A stretch of DNA of 64,000 nt from Xylocopa sonorina (GCF_050948175.1 NC_135204.1:10469473-10533472), one strand, 5' to 3'; counted from the stretch's first letter, positions 24,301-36,279 are shown. Notes: generated by a model from the sequence alone, not told the origin. Translations and numbers: made by a program.

Positions 24301-25530
24301 GAACGCGACGCGAAGGAGCTTGGAGCGATCTCTGACGAAGAATTCGACGGGAGCCGTTCGAATTACGCGGGTAACTACAGCAGCAGGATTTCAGCCGCGC
24401 TTGGAACGACTCGAAAGTTTGGTCGTACGGTGGACGCGTTCGAGCCATCGCTAGGACAAGCCAGCCGTGAGACAACGTTGTGTGCGCAACGTCCCGTGGG
24501 AATCCATACTCGACCACACCGAGCGCGACACAAAGGCGATCCTCCCGCCTGCACGAGGCTGCCCTACGAATCCCTTTCCGTGTTTTTCCACCCCCCCAGA
24601 CCACGGTATTCCTGATTCTACGTGGAATCGGAGAAATCCTGTCCCCGTTTACTACCACTGCGACATATGGCATCGACGGAAGTCTTGCTCGATTTAGAAT
24701 GCCACACGATCCTACATCTTTCTCTCCGTTTCGAGTGGCCGGCACTCGAAAACTGTCCGACATTCTTTATATTTTTTTTCCTCCTTCCACGAAGGAACTC
24801 GGTTTCGTTCGTTAGAATTTCATCGAGTTCAGAGTTCCGAGAGGAGAGCGTGATTTTCGGAAGATTCCGAGAACGGAGAGTGTTTGACTTGCGTAACGCC
24901 ATCGGAGCGGAGAAAGTTTTTGTCCTTGCAACACTTTGTTCGCTTGGAAACGGTGCGTGGCCAGTCGAGACTAGAATTTACCCGTTCTACGCGGTGTCGA
25001 ATAAATCTGCCTTCGAAGATCTCGATTGATTGAACGGGGCGCGCGATTCGTCGTACACCGCTGCTGAGCGCAGGTGCGAGAGAAAAATGATCGTTGAACG
25101 AACAGACGTGGGAGTGAACGGAGTCGTTCCACCGTGATCTCGAGCGCGTTACCGGGATTAGTCCCTCTCGGTAGGTGATCGCGGCGAGACGCGACGAGAC
25201 GATCCGTGCCGCGTGTGGACCGCTCGGAACTGGTTCCGAAAATGGCCCAAAAGGTGTTCCACACGCGGGACACACGCGTACAGTCGAAGACAAAACGTCC
25301 CGCGGAAGCGCGCCGACTCGATTCTTCGAGGGTCTAACCCCACCTCGATTCCGGTAACCACTCTCGTTCACGTGACTGGGTTACGGTAGCCTGTCTACGT
25401 AGCTCGCGATCATTCCGCGGATAAAAGACCCCGAATAAATCCGGATTAAGCAGCGAACCGCGCGCACCCTCCTGACGAGGATCAGTCGACGAATTTGGGG
25501 GGGGGGGCTTGGCACGTGGAGCGATATTAA
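21348..25530. other. Intron 1 sub-region, simple repeats, no gene supported
   Basis: Contains poly-T/pyrimidine tracts at 21458-21545 and (GAC)n tracts at 22174 and 23526. The frame at 24622-25029 is balanced in composition but has no ATG at its 5' end and no recognised similarity. Confidence 0.5.
22174..22209. repeat. (GAC)n imperfect trinucleotide repeat
   Basis: GAC run interrupted by AAC and GAA units. Confidence 0.9.
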
Positions 25531-25535
25531 ACAGA

Positions 25536-25566
<31 letters not shown>
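25497..25566. repeat. Poly-G (11) and (CT)n tract
   Basis: Eleven consecutive G at 25497-25507, then a CT repeat from 25536. Confidence 0.9.
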
Positions 25567-26796
25567 TGTAGTTTATTTTTTCTATTTCGACGAGCTTTGA
25601 TCCGCTGGTTTCTCCTCCCCCTCGTTCTTTATTCTCCTTTCCGTTGTATTAAAAAGATGTCGCGTCTCGAGAGGAATCCTTCCGTCAAGCGACGGGAAGT
25701 TGGGACACCATTACATTTCTGACAGAAAACAGTTTCCGGTGACGCAACGGTCGCGCGGCGATCTTACGTCAATCGGAATTCAAACTTCGAGGCTGAACAG
25801 AGATCGATGCACGCGTCGATCCTCTTATCGCGAGGATACGAGAGCGCGAGCGTTTCCAGAAAATCGCCTCCGCGAGAGGCTTCGATCCGCGGCAGAGGAT
25901 TTTTCGAGACGGCTTTTCGAAGTTTCCTGCGACTCGAAGGGCTTGTTCGAGAACTGCTTGACGACGAGCCACGCGACGTACCTTTCAAGGTGAGCGGGAT
26001 TCGTCTTTCGAAAAAAAACCTCCGGGAATAAAGTGGAGGTGCTCTTTCTCCTTCTCTCGTTCCCACTCTTCCCCGTGCATATTCCGATCGCGGTCTGCGT
26101 GTATGCGTATCTGCGTGTCGTCGCTTCGAAGCGCGGGAAAATTCCCTGGCCAAACCGAAAACTTCCGTTCCGTACGGGGAGCCGAACGAGACCCGCGAAC
26201 GACGTGCAGAATTCGCGGTCGATCGCTCGACGCGACCATAACCTTCCCCATCGGCGGCGCAGACCGCGGACCCGAAGGGACGTCGCAAAAAGAAGAAGGG
26301 CCGCGGCGAAGGGGCTGAAAACCGGACCAAAAGATCGCGGAGAGTCGAGCGACGCGGCGCGGAACTGGTCAAGCGACATTTCCCGCGTCTCTCGCAAGGT
26401 GCCGACAATTTCTCCGGGACCCGCGAGCTTTCCTCCAACCGCGGCGCGGGGTTCGAAAGTTTGCACGCGCTGCGAGTCGTTCCCGACGACGAAGAGGACG
26501 CGACGCGGCCTACGGAGGGGCCGCGATCGAGAGAAAGGGGTAGGCGAGGCGAGGCGATGCGGGGGGAGCGCGTGCTCGCGCGCGCACACGCGGAGAATGA
26601 ACGAGAGGAAGGAGTCGGCAGCTCGAGGTAAGACGCCTGCCTCCGGGTGCGCGGGACGAAAGAGGCGAGCTGCGGCGGGAAGGGAGGCAGAAAAGTTGGA
26701 GGCGGTGCGGGAGGAGGACGGGTGACGGCGGCGGAGAGGAGAGCGAGGTTTCGAGGAGGCGGCCTTGAGAACGCGGAGAGAGCAGAGCGCGAGTCT

Positions 26797-26906
26797 AAGA
26801 AGAAGAAGAAGAAGAAGAAGAAGATGAAGAAGAAGAAGTAGTAGAAGAAGAAGAAGAAGAAGTAGCAGAAGAAGAGGAGGGAAAGAGTGAGAGAGAGAGA
26901 GAGAGG
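26797..26906. repeat. (AAG)n followed by (GA)n, polypurine block
   Basis: About 80 bp of imperfect AAG repeats with TAG/ATG interruptions, then GA repeats from 26888. Long homopurine strands can form triplex DNA. Confidence 0.9.
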
Positions 26907-27760
26907 AATGGAGAGACGAACCGAGCCAACTCCAACGCCAACGAACTGCTTCACTGGCAAATCACTCGCGGTTCTCATCCCAGCGTTCGATTCTTCATCC
27001 CGTGAATTAATGAACCGAGGACACGTAGCAGTGCCGCTCTCCGGAGGCGCGGCACGTTGCACGCTCCGAACCAGTCCTGGTACGCGCCACGGGCAACCTC
27101 GAAACCAGTGGCCCGCGCGATCTCCGCTCGGCGTCGATCGATCACGGGGCCCGCGAGAGATCGATCGTCGCCAGCCGAAATTCGAAAATCCTGCCCCCTC
27201 GCGCTCGACGCTACCCGATGTTTTGCTGCAGCACGCGCCGCAGATGCGAGCCGCATTATGCAACTACGACGATGATGTAAGAGTCGGCGAGACGCAGAAC
27301 CAGGGGACCGAAAGGCGCGTCCCATCTCTCGCTCCAGAGTTCGTTGAGGACTGGATGCACTGGACTACGCCGGAAACTCGTGAAACTCGCGCAAAATTCT
27401 CGAGACAATCTGTCGATGATCCTCGATCGACAGAACAAATGGAACGAAACGTGGATCCTGGCGACCGCGTGGTTCGAGAGACACCGCTTTACGTAACGAA
27501 TCAGGAAATATTTGAAAAAAAAAAAACACATTTCCCTCGGTTACGAGACTCTTAATGATCCATTATTCGCGATAATACTCTGCGCGCGGGTTCTAATGGG
27601 ATACCGGAACCACAAGGATACACGGAAAGCGCGGGCAACGGCGGAAGAAACGCGCAGGAAAACGAAGGATGAAACGCGCGTGGATGCCGCTCGAAAAATC
27701 GTCCGATCGCGAAAGTACGCGTGGGCGTGCAAATACTTTCCGGAGGCATTGTAAACGACG

Positions 27761-27787
27761 GAGAGAGAGAGAGAGAGAGAGAGAGAG
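27761..27787. repeat. (GA)13 microsatellite
   Basis: Perfect dinucleotide repeat read directly. Confidence 0.95.
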
Positions 27788-27899
27788 GGCTCGGCTATTC
27801 GCTCGTTTGAAATTCCTCGCGGAAACCCGGTGAAAAGAGGCTGTGCTGGCGAGAAGAAGGAAGGGGGCAGGTTGAACACCACTGGGCCGTGAGTGCGCG

Positions 27900-30800
27900 C
27901 GGCGCAGGTAGGTCGGTTGAACCCACGGCTCTCTACGGAATATACAGACACTTGGCGAGATTCGCGAGGTCACGTGCCGCATTTGAACAGGCAGCGCTAA
28001 TTTCATTATTTATAGCCGAAGCTTTCGATTTGCCGATCGGCCATTATTTCCCCGGCGGTAACGCGGAACGGGGCGCATCGGTAGCCGCGGCCCCCGTAGC
28101 CGTTCACGAGCTGGTTCCGCGCTCCCCGTTTCCGACCTCTCCCGTCGAGACGCGGATTTCGCCGCCGCGCATCGGCTGAAATAGACGGTCCGCGGTAAAA
28201 ATAAAATACCCGAACGATCCCCACGTGGAACCAACGCACGCAGCCTCCTCGCGCGTTACGAGTGATCGTAAACCTTCGATTTCGCCGGCTAGTCGCTGGC
28301 CAGACCGCGGCGGAGGATCGGAAATTTCCGAATCGGAGCTTCTCGAACAACGCCCGCGGAAAACGTGTATCGTTCGAAACACCGTGGCGGGGGTTGTCGC
28401 GTCGAGGCGGAGCGGTTGCCTCCCGCGAACCCGCGCGACTATGAATTGTTCGCGGCACAGGTGATGTTTCATACGAGAATCGCGCAAGTTTCTTCTTATC
28501 GTTGTTTTCAAGAGCAGCAGGTGCTCGAGAGCTAAACATCGGCGTTAAAAGTTTCACCGGCAGTTACGCGGAGTTCGCGTCCCGGAAGGAGAGTAACACC
28601 GGTTCCGTTCCGGTATCGTTGAATTATTATTAGAGGCCGCAGCGCGGATCGATCGTTTCCGATCTCCATCGAACGGCGATGCGAGCAGACGACGAGCTCG
28701 CTGCTCGTTTATCAGACCGCGATGATCCTTATCGTCGTTACCAGCTGTTAACACCTCGAGCACGACGCGGTGTCTGCGGCTCTCTCTACCTTGTGCGAGT
28801 GGATACGCGACGAGCGAACGAACCCGGCTTCAATTAAGACCAACAACGACGCCGATCGGTAATCCGGTGAACGATGCTCTCTTCGACGCGAACGAACGAG
28901 GGAAACAGAGGGAATCGAGCGGATATCTTCGGATCTCCGCGCTAGTTTTGCGTCGAGGCGGGATAACGCCGCTCGTTTATCGGACTATGAAATTGTTATC
29001 GCCCCGATCGTCGACCAAGATAATCGATTTCAGGCTGTCGTCGAACCTGCTCACCGCGATATCCACCGCAGGCTTCGTAGGAAACGTCCTCCTCGACTAT
29101 GCGCGTTTCAACGTTTCAAGAAACCGAAGAACGACAGCTAATTGGGGTGAAACGGACGAGCAAAGGGAGAGAGGCACGGTTGGACGGGCTAGATAATCGC
29201 GATTGGGACGGCTCAACAGCGTGGACCGGGATTTGCCAAATTGCACCTGTCCGCTCGGACACCTGTATCGACGTTCCTAGGTAAACCGTGACTACTCGGC
29301 GAGGCCTTTCTCGTGCTCGTTGTCACCTCGTCGACGCCGCTCGCGTTCCTGTTCAACGCCCCTTTCCTCGCCCCGCTAGCGAGACCCCCGTCGAACAACC
29401 GCTTGGTCCCTCGCCAGCGTACCCACCGCTATTCTCTTTGCCGTCTGGAAGCTGAACCGGAGAGCTGGAGAGCTCTCTCGGACACGTATATACCTGCAAC
29501 CGGGGATTAGGTTTATCTGCTTCCTGGGCCGGCTCTCCGCGGCTTTGAAAGTAATTGGAAGGGACGGAAGACGCTACCGCGTGAATGATCGACCGCGGCG
29601 GGGTTAATCGAGTGCGTGGAAAAGCTCGACGCGTTTGATAGCCTGCCGTGAGACCGTGGAGGGGCGGCCAGACACGGGGAATTAGATCGGATCTGAGCGT
29701 TCGCGGTCTGATAAACTTTGTTCGTTTAGGGACGACCGATCCGATCCGACTCGACAAACTACCTCCTCTCTCTCTCTCCCTCTTCGTCTCTCTATGGTCT
29801 CGTTCCACGCGAAATCGAAACGAACGCCTGCGACTTCTTTCCTCGCGCCCTTTAAGCAGAGAAAGCGATCTCGACGACGCGTTGGCAGAGAGAACCACCC
29901 GCCTGAATCGTCGTCGTCCGCTCTGTCGACGAGACACAACAGATGGCCGGGTCCGTGCTCCCCCCCGTTCAGATTCGCAAAGTGTTTCGCGTAGGTAGAG
30001 ACGCACGTGCATTCCACTTTTCAGGCTTGCCTTGAACCTGCCCGATTGCACGAACGGTTTCACATGAAACTGGAACCGACCGACGATACGGCTTGATACG
30101 CTACCTGCACACGGCTTTATGCATCTCCTCGCGTGCCTCGCCGGTGAAACAAGCCTTTCCTCTTTCTACGCTCCTCTACCACCCCTCGCCCCGTCCTCCC
30201 TCGATTTACTCGAGCCGCGATGTTGCTGCCTGCGAACCTCGGAAACCTCGATAATCGTTCGTTTCATCCTTCCAACTATTTCGAAGCGCAAGTATTTCGC
30301 GCTTCGATCGGTGCGAGAGACTCGAGGATCCTCCTAGACGGTTCCGTCCGACTCTCTCGAATCCCTCGCGCATACATTTTTTTGAACGTTCGACCAAGTT
30401 TAGCCTCTTTTTTTCTCGCCAAACGCGAACGCGTGCGGAAATCGGCCAACAGCGAAGCTGCCAATTGAGTATGTCGCGAGGCGATCAAGGTCCTTCTTAT
30501 CCTACCGCGAGAGGCCGCGATAAGATAAACCCACTGACGGCATTCGACTTCCCGATCGTTCGCCTACTACTACCACCACGAACCGCTCTACTATACTACC
30601 ACATATCCACCGCTGCCTCCTCCCACTTTCCTCGTTTCCGCCCGCGGAACTCGTATTCGAACCGAGGGGATCGACTTTCGTAATTTTCCACCTCCTAAAA
30701 ACCGCGGGAACGTGTCTCTGAACAAGGACGAACCACTCGCGGGTGCACCTCCGCGCGATGCGCGGCCGAATTCGAAGGCGAGCACCGACAAAAGAAGGAA

Positions 30801-32290
30801 GCCCGTGCGGAGATCGTTCGGGAAGATCGAAACGCAGACGAAAATGGTCGCGGTTGTTGAACGAAGTGGCTCGACGATTCGTGCGAATGTACCAGGGTGG
30901 AACGCTTATGTTAATGAGCCCTTGCGATTACCAGACGGGGCCAGCGAACAGGGAGATGACGTCGAGCCGATAGAGACGTCCAGACCGGATACAAGGAAGG
31001 TCGAAGAAGAAGAACCGGATAATCGTCACCACCGTGGTAGCCACGCACCGGGTCTCTATCGCTATCGGTTCTGCGCGGACCCTCGACGTTCTCCGGACGA
31101 GGAAGGAAGTCGCGTTTCGCTCGTACACCTGCGCGGCAAAAGGGACGCGCCTCCCACCTGCGGGACACCTGAACCTGCGGAACCGAGAGAGCCAGCGTCC
31201 CGGACGCTTTCGTGGACACCTGACTCGCGAACATCGTCCGCTCGTCGTCCACGATAATTGCCCGATGCGGCATCGATCTGGTCGCATTCGGATTCCGAGC
31301 GAAGATTCGCCTGCCTGCCCGTGGAAACACGGTTCGAACCGAAGCGGTGGTTACCAATGCAGAAGCGGCGAGCTCGAGACCAGGGGCGACACGATTATTT
31401 AATTATCGAACGGTTCTGTTCCGCGCGAAAGGCGCTACGATTTCGTTTGGCGAGCGAAACGATTGGAAACGGGGAGACGACAGTCGAGCGGATCAGATTA
31501 ACACAGGACGTTTCGATGTTCCGCGTCGAGCATATTTACTCGCGGCTACGTTTCGAGACACGTTCGACCGCGCAACGGTCACCAGGAAGATCCTGGTCGA
31601 GCTATGATAACGGATTCTCCGGGTATACTGTTACTACGCCCGAGAGAGCGTACTAGCGAGAGACTGCCGAACGATTGGCATGGAACGAAGTACCGAGCCG
31701 TAAAAGAATCGTCCGAGGACAGACTGGAACGATCGAATGCTCGATCCGGCTGTTATTGTATTCTCTGCTATTTGAAAATGAACGTCTCTTCCGCTACGTT
31801 TCGCACGCCTACGAGTCGGTGGATCGCAACAGCTGTCCAGCAGCTATAGACAGCGGAGCAAACGTTGCGTTTCGCACGGGATTTTCCTTCGGCCACGCGA
31901 TGCCACCCCGTTCGGAATAGGTTCGCGTGACCCGTTCCTCGAAGGTGAGCGCGGCGTCGCCGACACGCCGCGCGCGGCGCAACGAGATCGCGCGATCGGC
32001 GCGCTCGAGCGGTGTTTCGCGTGACGAAAAATAGTTACGATCGATGTAACGACAGATTATTTAGCTCCATCGCTACGCCTCGGTCTCTTAATCGCGGGAA
32101 GATTGATTCGGGTCAGCCCTTCCGGGCGTTTCGTTCAAGAGAGAAGGCCGTGGTGGCCGTGTCCGATGTAAATTCATCACGGGCCTTCTCTTCCGGTCGG
32201 TTCCGATTCGAGCTCGATGGGCCACGAACCAGAGGGGACGACGGGAGCGTTCCATTCTCTCCATTGCAACGCGATGTAAAATTTCATGCG
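27900..32290. other. Intron 1, part next to exon 1, no gene seen
   Basis: GC-rich sequence with short (CT)n near 29765 and no long simple repeats. Frames on both strands are Arg/Ser/Pro-rich and share no recognised domain. The several GTGAGC/GTGAGT-like words have no convincing exon attached. Confidence 0.5.
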
Positions 32291-32296
32291 ATTTAC
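32291..32296 (-). other. Splice donor of Chip intron 1
   Basis: Read on the minus strand this is TTCAG|GTAAAT, a good insect 5' splice site. The exon ends after AG, the first two bases of an Arg codon (phase 2), which matches the acceptor at 3469. Confidence 0.85.
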
Positions 32297-33162
32297 CTGA
32301 AGTAATGGGATCCAAAGGGCGAGCAGTAAAAGGGATCGTTGTGTATGTGCGGCTGTCCGGGTACTCCGGGTCCTTGGGGGTGAGCGTGCGGGCCCATCGG
32401 GCCTGTAGGCCCCGGGCCGCACATCCCGGGCGCTGGTTGCGGCTGCATGCCAGCCGGGCCCATCATGCCCGCGGCTGGGCCCATCGGATGGGGGCCAGGA
32501 TGGTGCGGCGATCCGACCATGTGGGGTCCCGGATGGTGAGGATGAGGCGAGGGCCCACCGCCGCCCATGTGGGGATGAGGCGCGTGAGGCGAGCCGCTCA
32601 TCATTCCGTGAGGCGGCATAGAATGAGGGCTCGGCGAGGCTCCGTTCAGATGGGGCCCGCCCGTGACACCGGCGTGCGGCGTCGGCGGACCCCCATGGGT
32701 CGGCGTGGTAGCCGGCTGGGGCGGCGGTAGACTAGGCGGTCCGGTCGGTCCTTGGGCCCCTAGCGGCGGCAGCGGGCCATTCGCCATGTTGTTCAGCTGT
32801 GTCAGCGAGGCCGCCGCCGACGCCATCGCCTGCAAGGGATTCGTGGCGCCGCTCGTCGTGTTGTTCACGCCTAGACCGGTGTTACCGTTGTTGCTGTTCC
32901 CGGTGTTGCTGTTGCTGTTCCCGTTGTTACCGTTGCTGGATCCGTTGCTGCTGGCGACGCCAACGGCGCTGTTCGCGTTGCTCACACCGCCGCCGAGCGA
33001 TTGCAAGGAGGGCGGCAGCGGTGGCGAGCCGGCGGGGGGCGCTGCCGGGCCCCCGAGGCACCGGCCCGACGGACCGGGGGCGGTTACGCTGCTGGGCGCT
33101 ACTGGCACGCCGGCGTGCAGTGGTATTCCACCTGGGGGGCGCTGTGCCACCCTTACCGGCAT
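32297..33162 (-). CDS. Chip: Chip / Ldb (LIM-domain-binding cofactor), coding exon 1, low-complexity N-terminus
   Basis: Chip is a nuclear adaptor. It self-associates, binds LIM-homeodomain, LIM-only and GATA factors, joins SSDP in the ChiLS complex and supports enhancer-promoter contact (family knowledge). This exon reads MPVRVAQRPPGGIPL from the ATG at 33162 and supplies 288 codons plus two bases. Residues 1-60 are Pro/Gly-rich, 61-105 Asn/Gly/Ser-rich, 106-135 an Ala/Leu segment (NPLQAMASAAASLTQL) and 137-275 a His/Pro/Gly/Met-rich tract; the exon closes with DPFYCSPFGSHYFR. The donor at 32296 leaves phase 2 (AG|G), which joins exactly to exon 2. The start is chosen because the frame has a TAG at 33204..33202, no good acceptor lies between that stop and the ATG, and the preceding 307 nt contain no ATG on this strand. 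The N-terminus itself shows no diagnostic domain. The identification rests on the splice to exon 2. An upstream coding exon is not excluded. Confidence 0.85.
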
Positions 33163-33469
33163 CACTCCCCCCTCCACGACGCCCTTCACCCTCTCCTCGA
33201 ACTACCGCCGGCCTGATGACTGGGGTACGACCGCGCGCGGGAATATACACCTCTCTCTCTTTCTCTCGCTCTCTCTATCTACTCTTTGACGACTTTTCAA
33301 CTCTCTACCCAACCGTGGTAGGACGACGACGACGACGACACCTTGGTCCCAATGTTAGGGGCGCGCGCGCGCGCTTTACGTATCCACAGCCGCGGCCTCG
33401 ACACGATTCGCGTGCCGGTGGGGTTAGGAACTCGGGTCCGCGCCTCGGATCGGATCCCACTTAGAAGCT
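33163..33469 (-). promoter_or_regulatory. Probable Chip 5' UTR (ATG-free leader)
   Basis: Reading upstream from the Chip ATG on the minus strand, no ATG occurs in any frame for 307 nt. The first is at 33472, and its frame closes after three codons (ATG AGC TTC TAA). The leader is purine-rich, with a GAGA tract at 33251-33282 and a (GTC)n run at 33322-33340. I found no convincing acceptor just upstream of the start, so an unspliced leader is the simplest reading. The transcription start is not determined. Confidence 0.45.
33251..33282 (-). repeat. GAGA-rich tract in the presumed Chip leader
   Basis: Interrupted CT repeat on the plus strand, GAGA on the Chip sense strand. GAGAG is the core of GAGA-factor sites at insect promoters, but it may equally be a plain microsatellite. 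Confidence 0.6.
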
Positions 33470-34010
33470 CATCGATCACACGGTGAGTAATCACTTGCGA
33501 GCGGGGTTCACCGTGGCCCGAAGAAGGGATCACTGCACACTTCACACGGTGTATACAACACTCTTCTTGCCAGGCGGTAGACTCGAGCAACCACGTGCCC
33601 TCGGTGCACGCGCGTCGGACGGAAGGGACGGACGGCACGCCTCGACGGTGTGCAGTGTCGACCGGTTCAAATTTCGACGAGTACCGCACCGGGAGCTTCT
33701 CGCGCGATCAACATCCCGCGTGAACCACCGCGCGCGGGTTCGACCACCCCCTTCGAACCTTGCCGGCTCGCGCGTCTCTCTGTTTATCGATATCGAGGCT
33801 CTTCTCGACTTCTTCGATTACCAATCGAACGACGATACCACCGCCGTGCCACCTGTTCGCGTCTGTCGCACCACTCGACGACTCCGAATTAGAATCGACC
33901 AGAGAGGACGACACTCCGAGATCGGAAGGCACCAAAACAAGATCCTCGAGATACAACACGGTTACACTCTTTCGATGCAAGAATCGTGAATATCACACTT
34001 TATACTCCGT

Positions 34011-34031
34011 TATTATTATTATTATTATTAC
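34011..34031. repeat. (TAT)7 trinucleotide repeat
   Basis: Perfect TAT/TTA repeat read directly. Confidence 0.95.
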
Positions 34032-34600
34032 CATAGGGGAAGCACACACTCGGCTGGCTAACCTGTCGTTGTTTCTGTATCACACGGCGTAGAGGGGAAC
34101 GTTTCACTCGACCAGCTCGTAACTAGTAACCGGAGGAACGCGGGGCGTAGCGAAACGACACTGAAGCTAGTTTAGTTAGTGGCAGCAGCCAGCGAGGCAT
34201 CCGCGGGGGCACGTGGCCGTCACGTCGTCGGCGTCGCGGTGCGCACCTACGTCGCGGACCAGCAGCACACCTCGTCTCCCGCCCATCCTGCCGCCCTTCG
34301 TCGCCTCCTTCTTCTTTGACCGATACTCGCCGCAGACTACCGCGGGAACCTTTACCATCTCGCGCCGCGGACTCAGTCGCCGCCAGGCGACCCAAACGTT
34401 AGGCCCGCGCGGCCACGTTGTTTCCCGACTGGCTGGCCGCGTTTCGGCATAGTCCGCGTACACGCACTTCCGATCTCGACTCCTCTACGCTCCGCTCCGC
34501 AAGGCTGGCTCGCGCGCGCCACACGATACTACCGACTCTCGCGTCGTCCGACAACTCTCTATCCGGCTTCGATCCTTCGACTACTTCGATGCGGACGACC

Positions 34601-34637
34601 GGAAAGAGAAAGAGAGAGAGGAGAGGGAGAGATAGAT

Positions 34638-34675
<38 letters not shown>

Positions 34676-34686
34676 GGAGAAGGAGA
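34601..34686. repeat. GA-rich polypurine tract
   Basis: About 85 bp of GA/GAAA/GATA repeats on the plus strand. Confidence 0.9.
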
Positions 34687-36252
34687 ATCCACGGGCTCGA
34701 TCGACCACCGAACTGCCGAGAAGCGAGAGACGATCACTGTGATACACACTCGAGTCACCGTGCGCGCGATCGACGCCGCCGACAGGAACAGAGAAAGAGG
34801 CGAGAGAGGGAGAGAGACGAGGCAAACGGGGTGGACGAATGAGGCAGAGGGGAACAAAGACAGAGAAACACGGACGCGGGACAACGCGCGCTGCGTGTCA
34901 CGGAGGAACGGAGGAACACTGTCCGTAGCGAACGGGTAGTATACTCGACGAGAGCGATCGCGTTACTGCGGAGCGGCAGGCGTGGCGGCGCTACCGTCGC
35001 GTTCGAGCTTCGAGGACAGAGCGGAGAGCGACGCGGGTGGGGGAGAGCCACGCGAGGACACGTAGTGGGGGATAGCTGAACCGAAGCCACAGCGAAAGGA
35101 GCGACGGGAGGGAGCAGGCTCACGCACGGACGCGGAAGGTGGGGAGCCACGTGAGCGCCCGATGCTCGGTGTCCAACGCAACCGACGTGGGACTCGCCTT
35201 ACCTTGCGCGTTACCTTGCCTTTGCCACCCCTGCTTGCTCCGGAGAACCCTTTGCCTTTTCATTCTTCGCGTTTACCCCCCCCTTTCTATCCGTCTAACA
35301 TCCTACACACATTTTCTGTTCGTATGTTCGTCGAGAAGGCGAGAAGTCGATTCGTTTTATTGGCTGAACGAAGATCGAGGAGTTTGGGAGAACGATTAGC
35401 TCCGGAAGCGTCCTCGCGGAGAACACGCGGGGAGGTCGGTGCGTCTCTTTCCGCGCGAGCCAAGTCGTAGGTGGTCGCCGGAAACCCGAGGCGGAATTGA
35501 TTCGGTAAAGATCGCGGATGGCTGAGAATACGATTTATCGCGTTCGAGGTCAAGTTGAACGCATTTGTACGCCGCGACGAAGAGGAACGATCTTGCTCTT
35601 CGACGCGGGGCGCGCGCGAAAACGTCCGTCGCTCGTGCGCCGGACGTGGACTCGCCTTTCGTTTCTTTTTTGCACCCTCGTCCCCTGTAACGCAATTATC
35701 GCGCGATCCCTCGTGAGTGAAAATTCGAGGTCTCGAGGGTAGGACGCAGGGGCGCGCTTTCCACGTTAAATCCAGCCATCGAAGAGCCTCTTGGAACCTG
35801 CTTGTGTTTGGTAACATTCGGAGAAAAGAGATTCGTGGGCTCCGTTTTCACCTGCGAGGGCATCGACTGTCCCGCCAGGCTGCGCCTACGGGCTGGGAGC
35901 AATCGAAAATTCTTTTGATCGCGGCCAAAGAGGCTACTCCAGATCGTGGAGAGCGCGCGGAACAGGTTCGAAACGGTACAAAGCTAATAACGAGGCCCTA
36001 ACCGCGACCTAAGGTGCAGGACGGAGACTCAGGTAACGCGGTGGTACTTGCCACGCAGGTAGAGTTTGAGACAAGAGGTATCATTGTCCGAGTGCCAGGC
36101 GGCCGCAAGCCGACCGTTTACAAAGCGTCGGAAATTCCAGGTACCCTCTGCCCGTTTAACGGAAAATAACAAACTTTTCCTCGACCCTGTGTCCCCAGCA
36201 CCCTCCCCCGGTTATCGAGAGGCCAACGCGGTCGTCTTGCGCTTTCCTCCGC

Positions 36253-36279
36253 GTCTCTCTCTCTCTCTCTCTCTCTCTC
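36253..36279. repeat. (CT)13 microsatellite
   Basis: Near-perfect dinucleotide repeat. Confidence 0.9.

Larger units (their letters stand above)
25567..27900. other. Intron 1 sub-region with polypurine block; long frames are repeat-driven
   Basis: Very GC-rich around 26.2-26.75 kb, then strongly purine-biased to 26.9 kb. The minus-strand frame of 499 codons across 25764-27263 reads through the AAG tract as a Phe run and is otherwise Arg/Ser-rich. I do not consider it a gene. Confidence 0.5.
3469..32296 (-). other. Chip intron 1 (28.8 kb)
   Basis: The intron separates the disordered N-terminus from the conserved Ldb domain. No known protein domain, tRNA or known miRNA was recognised in it. 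It carries many microsatellites and several compact AT-rich, homeodomain-motif islands inside GC-rich sequence. Because Chip is a broadly used developmental cofactor, regulatory elements or alternative first exons in such an intron are plausible but not shown. Confidence 0.85.
33470..35200. other. Chip upstream/promoter region, no ORF supported
   Basis: CpG-rich DNA with a (TAT)n microsatellite at 34011, a long purine tract at 34601-34686 and a CACGTG E-box near 35150. The Chip transcription start or upstream 5' UTR exons probably lie in or beyond this stretch, but no donor or TSS motif is strong enough to place them. Confidence 0.3.

Noticed and set aside
24622..25029. Balanced plus-strand frame of 135 codons
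   Set aside because: Starts at a non-ATG codon, has no recognised domain and no splice signals of note.
25807..25989. Possible exon ending ...DEPRDVPFK at a GTGAGC donor-like site
   Set aside because: No acceptor or homologous sequence; single donor-like words are common by chance.
25764..27263. Minus-strand open frame of 499 codons
   Set aside because: It crosses the AAG/GA tracts, producing long Phe and Ser/Leu runs, and elsewhere is Arg/Ser/Pro-rich with no domain. GC-rich DNA with few stops explains it.
33163..33189. GTG at 33189 as the Chip start
   Set aside because: GTG is not a normal eukaryotic start. The ATG at 33162 in the same frame is preferred.
32305..33289. Plus-strand frames opposite Chip exon 1
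   Set aside because: Antisense shadows of the GC-rich coding exon.
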